The position numbers and the translations under genes are program-made. A model generated the notes under the pieces. That model saw nothing but the letters and a program-made list of their open reading frames with translations. It was not told the origin of the DNA and searched no databases. Below, in pieces: positions 17,688-25,666 of a DNA stretch of 64,000 nt. Position 1 is the first letter of the stretch. The number at the start of each line of letters is the position of its first letter. The stretch is from positions 1 to 64,000 of the forward strand of contig CAVZPO010000006.1 of the NCBI GenBank assembly GCA_963777165.1, read 5' to 3'. The stretch comes from DYJB01 sp963777165 (GTDB taxonomy: Bacteria > Chloroflexota > Anaerolineae > Anaerolineales > E44-bin32).

Positions 17688-18244
17688 GGGTTCATCCCCC
17701 GCCGCGCGCGCCGGCCCAGGCGTCTCGAGTGCGCGGAAGGCCCGGGGCCACCCGTCGCGGCGAACCGCAGTTCCGTCCCGCGCGCGCCCTCATCCGCCTG
17801 GCGCCTGGCATCGCGAGGCGCGTCAACCGACGTCGAAGAAAGGCGGTTCTGCATCAGCAGATCGTTCTGCACATCGTGCCCCAGGACGAAGGCCTGAGTG
17901 CCGACCTCGACGAAACCCCAGCGACGGTAGAAGCCGATGGCGCGCAAGTTCCGCTCCCAGACATCCAGCCAGATCACATCGCAGCCGAGCCGTCCAGCCT
18001 GCTCGAGGCAGGCCTGCATCAGGGCCGCGCCAACCCCGCGCCCGATCCATGTGGTGACGGCATAGAACCGCGCGATTTCTACCGGACGGAAACCCTGGAT
18101 GCAATCGGGGGCCGGTCCAAGCTTCAGCCGAGCGTAGCCGACCGTATCGCCTCCGGCCTCCGCGATCAGGAACGTGGTGCCGGGCTCGGCCAACTCGGCC
18201 GCCTGTCGATCGGGGCTGAAGGCCTGCGCCAGGTAGGCGGACAT
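17684..18244 (-). CDS. GNAT family N-acetyltransferase, 5' end uncertain
   Basis: 186 residues from the ATG at 18244. The acetyl-CoA loop is GRGVGAALMQACLEQA and the C-terminal motif is AIGFYRRWGFVEVG. The family N-terminus is missing from this start: reading upstream in the same frame to about 18352 gives IRTADARDHELLANLGAQ and TFRETFAPDNTPEDM, a typical GNAT beginning, but no ATG, GTG or TTG lies there. Either an unusual start codon is used or one base is wrong near 18350. The C-terminal 45 residues are basic and low complexity. The downstream YdeI-type gene overlaps by four bases. Confidence 0.75.
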   Translation of the reverse strand: MSAYLAQAFSPDRQAAELAEPGTTFLIAEAGGDTVGYARLKLGPAPDCIQGFRPVEIARFYAVTTWIGRGVGAALMQACLEQAGRLGCDVIWLDVWERNLRAIGFYRRWGFVEVGTQAFVLGHDVQNDLLMQNRLSSTSVDAPRDARRQADEGARGTELRFAATGGPGPSAHSRRLGRRARRGMNP

Positions 18245-18394
18245 GTCTTCAGGGGTGTTGTCGGGCGCGAAGGTCTCGCGGAAGGTCTGCGCGCCGAGAT
18301 TGGCCAGGAGCTCGTGGTCTCTGGCGTCGGCCGTGCGGATGTGGACCGTGGAGTTCTGACAACGCCTCTCCCCGCCGATCTTATGGCACCGCAG

Positions 18395-19615
18395 CTAGTC
18401 GATCTTGCGCACGCCCGGATGCATGTAGGCCAGTGCCGCCAGGACGACAGTGCTGCTGCCGCCGATGATGAACACCTGTACCGGGCCGATCTTGTCGGTC
18501 AGCACGCCGGCCAGGGCGAAACCGATCGGCATCAGCACGAATGAGCCGAGTGCGTCGATGCTCGAGACCCGTCCGAGCATTTCCGGCGGCACCATCTCCT
18601 GCAGCGTGTTGGTCCAGACAAGGGCGATGGCCGAGAAGGAGACGCCGTAGATGAAGGCCGCGGCCAGCATCACGATCAGGTTCGGCGACAGGCCGTAGGC
18701 GACGATCATCAATCCCCCCAGCGCGGCGCCGGAGTACAGCACCGTGCCGCGGTGGCGGATCCGTTTCATGCGCCCGAAGACGATGGCGCCGATGACCGAC
18801 CCGATCGAGAACGACGACGCCACGACGCCCAGCGCCTCGACCTGCAGCCCCAGGTGGTCGTGGATCAGGAAGGGCAGGGCGACATTGCGCGGCCCCGAAT
18901 CGGTCACGTTGATGAAGGCATACACCAGGATCGTCACCCACAACCACGGAGAGCCGAGGACGATTCTCCAGCCTTCGCGCATCTCGGACAAGGGAGAAGA
19001 GCGCGGCGCGGGGGAATTGGTCGCGGGGGCCGGGGGCCGGATGTGACGGAGAGGCAGGAGGCAGGCGGCACCGATCAGGAAGGAGGCGCTGTCCAGCCCG
19101 AAGGCGAGCGAAGTCCCTCCAGCCGCCACGATGATGGCGCCGATAGTCGGCCCGATCACGCCCGAGAGCTGCCAGGACAGGCTGGTGAGCGAGTTGGCGC
19201 TGGGAAGCTCCTCGGCCCCGACGATCTGCGGGACGGAAGCGGTATAGGCGGGAAAGAAGAAGGCCTCCGCCAGGCCGAAGACCACGCTGACGGCGTAAAC
19301 GTGCCACAGCTGCAGTTGGTCGGTGTAGGCCAGCGCGGCGACGAGCCCGACCATGAGCGTGTTCACGACGTCGCAGGCCAGCATGATGCGGAACCGCGGC
19401 AGCCGGTCGACGACGACGCCGCCTATGAGCAGGAAGAGCAGCATCGGGACGAGCGAGAAGATCGCCAACGCGCCCATGGCCGCGGCCGACCCGGTCTTCT
19501 CCAGGATCCACCACGACAGGGCGATGCGGTACAGGCTATCGCCGAGGCGCGAGATCGTCTGACCGCTCCACAGTAGGGCAAAGGGGCGCAACCGGAGGGC
19601 GCGCAGGAAACTCAT
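18395..19615 (-). CDS. MFS transporter (EntS/MFS_3-like)
   Basis: 406 residues from the ATG at 19615, giving the family-typical start MSFLRALRLRPFALLWSGQTISRLGDSLYRIAL... with twelve membrane segments. The cytoplasmic loop between helices 2 and 3 is GGVVVDRLPRFRIM. Related proteins export siderophores or macrolides. It is divergent from the histidine kinase gene, with a 132-base shared gap. Confidence 0.85.
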   Translation of the reverse strand: MSFLRALRLRPFALLWSGQTISRLGDSLYRIALSWWILEKTGSAAAMGALAIFSLVPMLLFLLIGGVVVDRLPRFRIMLACDVVNTLMVGLVAALAYTDQLQLWHVYAVSVVFGLAEAFFFPAYTASVPQIVGAEELPSANSLTSLSWQLSGVIGPTIGAIIVAAGGTSLAFGLDSASFLIGAACLLPLRHIRPPAPATNSPAPRSSPLSEMREGWRIVLGSPWLWVTILVYAFINVTDSGPRNVALPFLIHDHLGLQVEALGVVASSFSIGSVIGAIVFGRMKRIRHRGTVLYSGAALGGLMIVAYGLSPNLIVMLAAAFIYGVSFSAIALVWTNTLQEMVPPEMLGRVSSIDALGSFVLMPIGFALAGVLTDKIGPVQVFIIGGSSTVVLAALAYMHPGVRKID

Positions 19616-19747
19616 GGGCGGGGATTGTATCGCGAGCCGGGATCCCGGTCGCATTCCCCTGAGGTCCGATCGACGAGACTGGTGAGAGGACCGGGCGCAC
19701 GGTGCGTCGCCCTGCGTGGGGTAAAATTACCTCGCCAAAGGAGCGCC

Positions 19748-21469
19748 ATGGTCAGCAACGAGCCCGAGCACGAGGCGACGCTCGCCGCGCTGCCGCCCGG
19801 AGCCGACTCCGAGATGGTGATGCGCGCCCTCCACCGCGCCACGCTCAGCCTGTACACGGACCTCTCGCTCGACGGCGTCCTTCAGCGCATTACGCAGGCA
19901 GCCAAGGACCTCTCTCGTGCGCGCTATGCCGCCCTGGGGGTTCCGGATTCGGCGGGCGGTCTGCAGGCCTTCATCGCTTTGGGCATGTCGGTGGAGGAAA
20001 TGGAGCGCATGGAGAACCAGCCGGTCGGTAAGGGCCTGCTGGGCGAGATGCTGCGCGCCGGCCAATCGATCCGCCTGGCCGACCTGGGCTCCCATCCGGC
20101 CGCGGCCGGCTTCCCCCCCGGCCATCCGGACATGACGTCCTTCCTCGGCGTGCCGATCGCCGCCTACGGCAAGCCGCTGGGCCAGCTGTATCTGACCGAC
20201 AAGCAGGGCGCGGCGGAATTCTCCGCTCAAGATCAGCGGTTGATCGAAATGCTCGCCGCGCATGCCGCGGCGGCGATCGAGAACGCCTTCCTTTACAAGC
20301 AGATGCTCAACAGTGAGTCCGAGCTCACCCAGCGCAACGAGGAGCTCGAGCTGTTCAACTCGCTGGCGACCGCGGTGAGCTCGGCGATGGAGCTCGAGCC
20401 GCTGCTCGAGAGCATGCTCGAAAGGGTGATGGGGCTGTTCGGCGCCGAGGCCGGCGAAATGTTCGTGATGGAGGAGAACGAGAGCTTCTACCATCTGGCG
20501 GTCCACCGCGGCCGCCCGCAGAGTTTCTGGGAGAGCGATCACTTCCGTCACGGGGATGGGTTCGTGGGCGCCGTCGCCGCCAACCGAAAGGTGGCGTGGA
20601 CCCACACCCCACAGGACGATCCGCTGTACCGCGCTCAGGACCTGATCGGCACGCTGGCCGGTGTACCCCTGGCCGCCCGCGGCCGGGTGGTGGGCGTCAT
20701 GACGCTGGCGTTCCGCGGTCAGCGCACGATCAGCCTGCGCGAGGCCGGTATGCTGGAGGCCATGGGGGCCGGCGTGGGTGTGGCCGTGGAGAACGCCCGT
20801 CTCTACCGCCAGGCCCGGCGCCTGGCGGTGCTCGAAGAACGCGAGCGCATCGGCATGGACTTGCACGACGGCATCATTCAGTCGATCTACGCCGTCGGCC
20901 TGACGCTGGACTACACCCGCCTGCTGATGCGCGAGTCGGCCGAGAAGGCCGGCACGCGCCTGGAGCAGGCGATCGACGGCTTGAACGCCATCATCCGCGA
21001 CATCCGCTCCTATATCCTCGACCTGCAGCCCAGCCGGATCTCGACCGATAACCTGGTCGAGGCGCTCACCCGGCTGGTGCGCGAGTTCAAGGCCAATACG
21101 CTGGTGGATGCCGACCTGCAGGTTGAGCCGGCGGCGCTGCTCGATCTGGGACGCGAGGAACGTACGGCGTTGTTCCTGATCACCCAGGAGGCGCTGGCCA
21201 ATACCGCCAAGCACGCCCAGGCATCGCGCGTCTTCGTCAGCTTGCGTCCGGGAAGCACCGCCGTGATGCTGCAGATCATCGACAACGGACGCGGGTTCGA
21301 GTCCGAGCCCTCGGCGGGCCCTCTGGGACACGGGCTGTCGAACATGCGTGAGCGCGCCCGGAGTGTGGGCGGCGGGCTCACGGTCGTCTCGAGCCCGGGC
21401 GAGGGAACGACCGTGACCGTGCGCCTGCCCGGCCGCCGGGACGTTCCACCGCCCGTCGATCCCGGCTGA
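19748..21469 (+). CDS. GAF-GAF sensor histidine kinase (NarL-type, HisKA_3)
   Basis: 573 residues from the ATG at 19748, with AAAGGAG six bases upstream. No membrane segment. Two GAF domains lie at about 35-190 and 205-355. The HisKA_3 dimerisation domain has phospho-acceptor H373 in RIGMDLHDGIIQS. The ATPase domain has an N-box (TQEALANTAKHAQ), a G-box (DNGRGF) and GHGLSNMRERA. It is a cytoplasmic sensor that probably binds a small ligand, haem or a chromophore. Its probable partner, a receiver-only protein, follows by 91 bases, but that receiver has Glu in place of the phosphorylated Asp. Confidence 0.92.
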   Translation: MVSNEPEHEATLAALPPGADSEMVMRALHRATLSLYTDLSLDGVLQRITQAAKDLSRARYAALGVPDSAGGLQAFIALGMSVEEMERMENQPVGKGLLGEMLRAGQSIRLADLGSHPAAAGFPPGHPDMTSFLGVPIAAYGKPLGQLYLTDKQGAAEFSAQDQRLIEMLAAHAAAAIENAFLYKQMLNSESELTQRNEELELFNSLATAVSSAMELEPLLESMLERVMGLFGAEAGEMFVMEENESFYHLAVHRGRPQSFWESDHFRHGDGFVGAVAANRKVAWTHTPQDDPLYRAQDLIGTLAGVPLAARGRVVGVMTLAFRGQRTISLREAGMLEAMGAGVGVAVENARLYRQARRLAVLEERERIGMDLHDGIIQSIYAVGLTLDYTRLLMRESAEKAGTRLEQAIDGLNAIIRDIRSYILDLQPSRISTDNLVEALTRLVREFKANTLVDADLQVEPAALLDLGREERTALFLITQEALANTAKHAQASRVFVSLRPGSTAVMLQIIDNGRGFESEPSAGPLGHGLSNMRERARSVGGGLTVVSSPGEGTTVTVRLPGRRDVPPPVDPG

Positions 21470-21560
21470 CATTCGCCCCGCACGCCGGGATAGAGGTCAC
21501 TAGAAGCCGCCGCCGGCCGGTGCCCATACTGAATTGAACTTTCGGAGAAGGGGACGGCCG

Positions 21561-21932
21561 TTGGCGAAGGCGCGGGTCTACATCGTCGAAGAACATGACC
21601 CTGTGCGGCTGGCGCTGGCCGACCGTCTGGGCAAGGCCGCCCAGCTCAGGGTGCTCGGACATAGCGGGAACGCGGATGAAGCCCTGACCGAGATCCGCCG
21701 CACGCCGCCTGACGTCGTACTGATCGAGGTCAAGCGCAGCGACGGGTTGGGGCTGGAGCTGCTGCGCCAGGTGGCGGAGCTGCCCAACCCGCCCAAGGTC
21801 CTGGTGCTTACTTCGTATCCGACGGAGTGGGAAGCGCAGGCGGCCACACGCGCCGGCGCATCCTCTTACCTGCTCAAAGATATCGACCCGGAGGACCTGA
21901 TCCACCAGATCGTGGAGCTGGCCTCGGTCTGA
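21561..21932 (+). CDS. Single-domain response regulator with Glu at the phosphorylation site
   Basis: 123 residues from TTG 21561, which has GGAGAAGGGG upstream; an in-frame TTG at 21534 is less well placed. It is a receiver fold with an acidic pair as VEEHD, switch residue Thr/Ser in VLTSYP and Lys in LLKD. The expected Asp is E56 in DVVLIEVKRSDG. Asp-to-Glu changes often mimic the phosphorylated state. No DNA-binding output domain follows. It ends just before a terminator. Confidence 0.85.
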   Translation: MAKARVYIVEEHDPVRLALADRLGKAAQLRVLGHSGNADEALTEIRRTPPDVVLIEVKRSDGLGLELLRQVAELPNPPKVLVLTSYPTEWEAQAATRAGASSYLLKDIDPEDLIHQIVELASV

Positions 21933-21963
21933 GCGACCGGATGGGTGCGCACCCCGAATGTCA

Positions 21964-21986
21964 AAGCCCCCTTCCGGGGGCTTCTT
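21964..21986 (+). terminator. Rho-independent terminator after the two-component pair
   Basis: AAGCCCCC (21964-21971) and GGGGGCTT (21976-21983) pair perfectly over a TTCC loop and are followed by CTTC. It is 32 bases after the receiver stop. Confidence 0.7.
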
Positions 21987-22023
21987 CGTCAGGCGAGTCT
22001 GGCCGGGGCGTCAGGCCCGGGAG

Positions 22024-22221
22024 TCAGGACCGCAAGTAGTTGGTTCGGAAGACGAAGTCGAGCCAGATGAAGGCGAGCGAGCCCATCGAGAGGAAGATCA
22101 GCAGCGCGTTGGAGAGGGCGAACTGCTCGAGGCTTGTGTCGAACAGGCGCAGCACCCCGAGAACGGAGGCCAGGCCAAACGCCAGCGAGAACACCCACAC
22201 CGTCACGCGACGCACGTTCAT
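22024..22221 (-). CDS. Small two-helix membrane protein, unknown
   Basis: 65 residues. Two hydrophobic helices are at about 7-25 and 38-57, with a short amphipathic link and a basic C-terminus (FRTNYLRS). GAGGATGG lies upstream of the ATG. Nothing recognisable; it is convergent with the preceding two-component genes. Confidence 0.6.
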   Translation of the reverse strand: MNVRRVTVWVFSLAFGLASVLGVLRLFDTSLEQFALSNALLIFLSMGSLAFIWLDFVFRTNYLRS

Positions 22222-22320
22222 CTTGCCATCCTCTGCAATCGTAGTCGATTGGTCCAGATTCTACCTAGTGGCGGGCCGTGCGTCAAGTCCCGCCGGGGAT
22301 CAGGGGCTCGAACGCCGGGG

Positions 22321-22349
22321 TTGAGGTTCGGCCGGCTTTCCGTTATAGT
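22321..22349 (+). promoter_or_regulatory. Sigma-70-type promoter for the 55-residue basic protein
   Basis: TTGAGG (22321-22326) and TATAGT (22344-22349) are separated by 17 bases. A start near 22356 would leave a 16-base leader containing GAGGGAGA before the ATG at 22372. Confidence 0.65.
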
Positions 22350-22371
22350 AGTGCCTCGAGGGAGACGGACC

Positions 22372-22539
22372 ATGCCGATGACAGCCAAGCAGAAGCTTCA
22401 GCACCGCCGGCAGCGCCGCGTCGTCAAGCTGCGGGCGCTCAAGGTGAAGCTCAAGGGGACTCAGGACAGCAAGACGCGCGAGCGCCTGCAGGGCAAGATC
22501 CGCAGGTTGGACCCGTTCCAGCCCCTCGCCAAGAAGTAA
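22372..22539 (+). CDS. Small highly basic protein (55 residues)
   Basis: 55 residues, about 40 percent Lys plus Arg, no acidic patch and no membrane segment. It starts MPMTAKQKLQHRRQRRVVK and ends in PLAKK. It has its own near-consensus promoter, a strong GAGGGAGA ribosome site and a perfect terminator, so it looks like a well-expressed standalone gene. The composition suggests RNA, ribosome or DNA binding. I do not recognise the family with certainty. Confidence 0.7.
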   Translation: MPMTAKQKLQHRRQRRVVKLRALKVKLKGTQDSKTRERLQGKIRRLDPFQPLAKK

Positions 22540-22559
22540 TCACGCGGTCGCATGCCAGC

Positions 22560-22586
22560 GGGGCCGTCCATGGACGGCCCCGTTTT
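22560..22586 (+). terminator. Rho-independent terminator, perfect 22-bp palindrome
   Basis: GGGGCCGTCC (22560-22569) and GGACGGCCCC (22572-22581) around AT, followed by GTTTT. It serves the small basic protein gene and, on the other strand, could also end the convergent response regulator transcript. Confidence 0.8.
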
Positions 22587-22617
22587 CATTCCACCTGTTC
22601 GGCGGCCAGGCTGCGCG

Positions 22618-22989
22618 TCAGGCCGCCGTCCGCGCCGGGCGCCGCACCATGGCGCGCAGCTCGTCCGCAGAGAACGGCTTGACCAGGTAGTCGTCCGCGC
22701 CCGCGTGCATCGCCCGTTCGATGTCGTGGGGGTCGGCCTTGGCGGAGACCACGATCACGCGGACATCCGCCCAAAGCGGGTTCGACCGCAGCCGGTGAAC
22801 GAAGCTCAACCCATCGATGTCCGGCATCATCTGATCGGTCAGGACCACCGCCGGTTTCTCGCGATCGATCGCGGTGAGCGCAGCCTTGACGCTGCCGGCG
22901 GACAGGATGCGGTGACCATCGGCGGTGAGGATTTCTCCCACCACCTCACGAAAGCACGGTTCGTCGTCTACGACGAGGATCGTCGACAT
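22618..22989 (-). CDS. CheY-like response regulator
   Basis: 123 residues from the ATG at 22989 (MSTILVVDDEP). A receiver with the acidic pair DDE, phospho-acceptor Asp in VVLTDQMMPDIDG, switch Ser in VVSAKAD and Lys in YLVKPFSADEL. There is no output domain, so it acts through protein contact or as a phosphate relay. The kinase partner is not adjacent. Confidence 0.9.
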   Translation of the reverse strand: MSTILVVDDEPCFREVVGEILTADGHRILSAGSVKAALTAIDREKPAVVLTDQMMPDIDGLSFVHRLRSNPLWADVRVIVVSAKADPHDIERAMHAGADDYLVKPFSADELRAMVRRPARTAA

Positions 22990-23574
22990 CTGTTGCGTCT
23001 CTCCCCGAGACAGCGGCACATCCAGCCGGGCCCATTCTAGGCGCGGCACCTTACACCGGCCACACGCACGCGCCTCGGCATCCTACAACCAGCTTACGAC
23101 GGATGCCCGCCGGACCGCTATGGCCCGATACGCATGCTCCAGGGAGGCCACGTCAACGGGCTGGGCACGCGCGCACGGCCGTGCATGCAGGCAAGTGCGG
23201 GGGAACAGGACAGGGGCACGGCATGCCGCCGGGCTTTGCGGCACGAACGGTTCCGTGCCCGGTCGCATCGAATTCGGATGGAGTGATGCGCTCGCCCCGC
23301 AGCGCAGCCTGAGACCTGCGGCTGCGGGCGTCGTCAGGCAGACTTCGTTCGGAGGATAGGCTCCATCTCAGGCTCGTAGGCGCAGGCTCCAGCCTGCGTC
23401 ATCCGGCCGCAAGGTGAATCGCGCCCGCGACGACGGGCACAAGCGGCCGTGCCTCAACGATGGGCCGGCGAGTTGCGTCCCGGTTGTTGCCCATCGTGCG
23501 CAGGTCAAATGGGCACCCCATCCGCCTGCGCGGTCACGTCCTGCCGCGCCCGTCGGCTGGCGTTACGACCCTGT
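22990..23574. other. Gene-free interval
   Basis: 585 bases with no reading frame that looks coding on either strand. The only structure I see is a perfect 8-bp hairpin at 23381-23398, listed separately. It separates the response regulator from the peroxiredoxin-like gene. Confidence 0.5.
23381..23398. repeat. Perfect inverted repeat
   Basis: CGCAGGCT and AGCCTGCG around CC. The 2-base loop is tight, so a cruciform or protein site is as likely as a terminator. Confidence 0.5.
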
Positions 23575-24066
23575 TCAGGATTCTGGGCCTCGGACTGGCG
23601 CCGAGTCCAGCGAATCCAGGATCTGGAGGATCTCCTCGCTGCCCGGGATGTCTTCCATCCTCTTGCCGTAGTGGATGTAGCGGGCGATGCCCTGCCGGTC
23701 GACCACGACCTGCGCCGGCATGCGCCCCAGCCGGAACAGGTTGACCTCCTGGCCGTACAACTTGAGCACGCTGTGATTCGGGTCCGGCAGCCCGAGGAAG
23801 GGCAGGCGGTTCTGTTCCCAGTAACGAGCGAAGGCGGCCGAATCCTCGGCCCCGATCACGATGATCTGGGCCCTGCGCCGAAGAAACTTATCATGGTCCT
23901 GACGCAACTGCGCCATGTGCCGGCGGCAGAACGGTCAGAGGAACCCGCGGTTGAATACCAGCACAACCGGGGACTTCCCCCGAAAGTCGGAAAGGCGAAC
24001 GGGGTGGCCGCGAAAATCCGGCAGGCTGAAATCCGGTGCCGGTCGGTTGATCTCGACTCTTGGCAT
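23575..24066 (-). CDS. Peroxiredoxin-like protein with in-frame TGA, probable selenoprotein
   Basis: 163 codons from the ATG at 24066 (GGAGG five bases upstream) to the stop at 23575, interrupted only by TGA at 23935-23937 (codon 44). The fold is AhpC/TSA-like: PAPDFSLPDFRG, VVLVFNRGFL, then TGA-PFCRRHMAQLRQDHDKF, then LPFLGLPDPNHSVLKLYG. In relatives the residue before PFC/PYC is the peroxidatic Cys of a CxxC motif, so TGA stands exactly where Cys or selenocysteine belongs. Peroxiredoxin-like selenoproteins with Sec at this site are established. Conventional annotation would give only a 113-residue fragment from an internal ATG at 23913. Alternatives are a Cys-to-stop mutation or a base error. 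No Sec machinery genes are in the window. Confidence 0.7.
23908..23929 (-). promoter_or_regulatory. Candidate bacterial SECIS hairpin
   Basis: Starting six bases after the TGA, CTGCCGCC pairs with GGCGCAG (one bulged C) around the 7-base loop GGCACAT. Bacterial SECIS elements need a G in the first two loop positions, and here both are G. The loop begins 14 bases after TGA, slightly closer than in E. coli fdhF (17). A second, larger hairpin (CATGG...CCATG further downstream) is possible. Confidence 0.4.
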
Positions 24067-24153
24067 CGTTCCCTCCCCGGGCGCAGCGGCGCCTTGTTGG
24101 AGCCACCCCCCCAGACCCCGCCTGCCCGTCGGGCACGTGACCGGCGCCGACGG

Positions 24154-24537
24154 CTAGACCCAGCCGTTCTTCTTGTACTGCCGATACCCGGCTTGCAGCG
24201 AGCGGCGGATCTGCGCCACCAACTTCGCATCCAGCGACTTGACGTGGAAACACGACTTGCCCTTCAGCAGGGCCAGGAGCTCCGGCGCAAAGATCTTCTT
24301 CATCTCCGGGTGTGCGTAGACCGGCATGTAGTAGAAACCGACGTAGGACTTCTGGATAACGACGGAAGCGAAGAACACCTCGCTCCGCGTCCTGCCGGCG
24401 ATCTCGACGTCCTTCTTCGACCACAACTCGTATTGGCGCGCGTTGTTGACCTTCGCCACCAGCGGAGGTCGGTATCGCGCCAGCACGCCGCGCAGGGTCT
24501 TGAACGCAGCCTTCAGATCGGATGGTTCGGCAGGCAT
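24154..24537 (-). CDS. DUF1801-type protein
   Basis: 127 residues from the ATG at 24537, which has AGGAGG upstream. Compact alpha/beta protein with DLKAAFKTLRGVLARYRPPL near the start, YVGFYYMPVYAHPEMKK in the middle and a basic C-terminus with KGKSCFHVKSLD. The family is of unknown biochemical function. It precedes the peroxiredoxin-like gene by 87 bases on the same strand. Confidence 0.7.
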   Translation of the reverse strand: MPAEPSDLKAAFKTLRGVLARYRPPLVAKVNNARQYELWSKKDVEIAGRTRSEVFFASVVIQKSYVGFYYMPVYAHPEMKKIFAPELLALLKGKSCFHVKSLDAKLVAQIRRSLQAGYRQYKKNGWV

Positions 24538-24587
24538 GACACCGCCTCCTGATCCCGCGCTCCGAGGCGTGGAATCGTTCATCTGCC

Positions 24588-25559
24588 TCAGGGCGGCCCG
24601 GTTAGGAAGGTCTCGACCGCCTCCAGAAAGGCCTTCGGACATTCTTCCTGTGGAACGTGGCCGCATGCAGGGATGATCACAAGCTCGGCACCCCTGATCT
24701 CACCTGCCACTCGAACGCTGTCGGCCGTTGGGACGATTCGGTCGTCATCGCCGGTGATCACCAGCACGGGCATCTCCAGTTCGCCGAGGCGCGCGGGAAG
24801 ATCGGAGTCCCGGCTGGCCAGCGTCAGCTCCCACAGGGCGCGATCCCAGTTCTCCGCCTGCAGCGGGCGAGTGTATCCGGCGATGACCTCGGACGTGATC
24901 TTGGCCGGGTCGTGCCAGGCAGTTGCGACCATTTCGAGCCCCCACTCACGGATGTTGCGCACGAACAGAGGTCCGATGCGCCGCACCTGAGGCAGGTTGA
25001 GGAGGAAGCGTGCCCAGCCGGGTGCGCCCCCACCTCCGGCATAGACCCCCGGGTCCACCAGGACGAGCTTCGCCACGCGCTCGGGGTGCTCGAGCGCGGT
25101 CATCAGCGCGACCGTTCCCCCGGCCGAGTTGCCCACCAACACGGCGCGCTCGATGCCGAGGGTGTCCATCAGCCCGAGGAGTAGATCGACCTGAGCCGAC
25201 TGGGTGTAGGGATTGAAGTCCCCGGGGAAGGGTGGCATCGGACGCTCGGTCAGTCCGAACCCCGGCCGGTCGAAGGCGACGACTAACCGATCGACGGCCA
25301 GCGGCCCGAGCACCTCGTGCCACGAGAACGTGCTCGCCCCGAAACCGTGCAGGAGCACGAGCGGCAGTCCCCCGTTTCCGGACTGCTGGACGTGGACCTC
25401 GAGGCCGTTGACCTCGATGAACTGGCTGTCGGGGAAGGCCAGGTCGCGCGCCGGGTGCGTGTCGCCCGCCGGCGGGATCGGGACGACCAGCGGCAGGATG
25501 ATGGCTGCCGCCAGCAGAATGCCCAGGCCCATCAGCAAGATCCGCAGCCAGCGCTTCAT
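24588..25559 (-). CDS. Membrane-anchored alpha/beta hydrolase
   Basis: 323 residues. An N-terminal signal-anchor (about 5-27, LRILLMGLGILLAAAIILPLV) is followed by an alpha/beta-hydrolase domain with the oxyanion motif LLHGFGASTFSW, nucleophile Ser in LVGNSAGG, acid in ITGDDDRIVP and catalytic His in ACGHVPQEE. The active site should face the outside. Substrate unknown; epoxide-hydrolase-like or esterase-like. Confidence 0.88.
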   Translation of the reverse strand: MKRWLRILLMGLGILLAAAIILPLVVPIPPAGDTHPARDLAFPDSQFIEVNGLEVHVQQSGNGGLPLVLLHGFGASTFSWHEVLGPLAVDRLVVAFDRPGFGLTERPMPPFPGDFNPYTQSAQVDLLLGLMDTLGIERAVLVGNSAGGTVALMTALEHPERVAKLVLVDPGVYAGGGGAPGWARFLLNLPQVRRIGPLFVRNIREWGLEMVATAWHDPAKITSEVIAGYTRPLQAENWDRALWELTLASRDSDLPARLGELEMPVLVITGDDDRIVPTADSVRVAGEIRGAELVIIPACGHVPQEECPKAFLEAVETFLTGPP

Positions 25560-25666
25560 GGCGCCGTGGCGGTGTTCATAGAGCTGCGGCTCTCGAATTG
25601 ACCTCGGTGATCAACCATCCGTGGTCCTCAGTCCTCGAATCTGTCTCCGGATGCCGCGGAGGGCGT

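Noticed and set aside
19713..19740. Promoter of the histidine kinase at TAAAAT
   Set aside because: A TAAAAT box is present, but no -35 at 16-18 bases; too weak to list.
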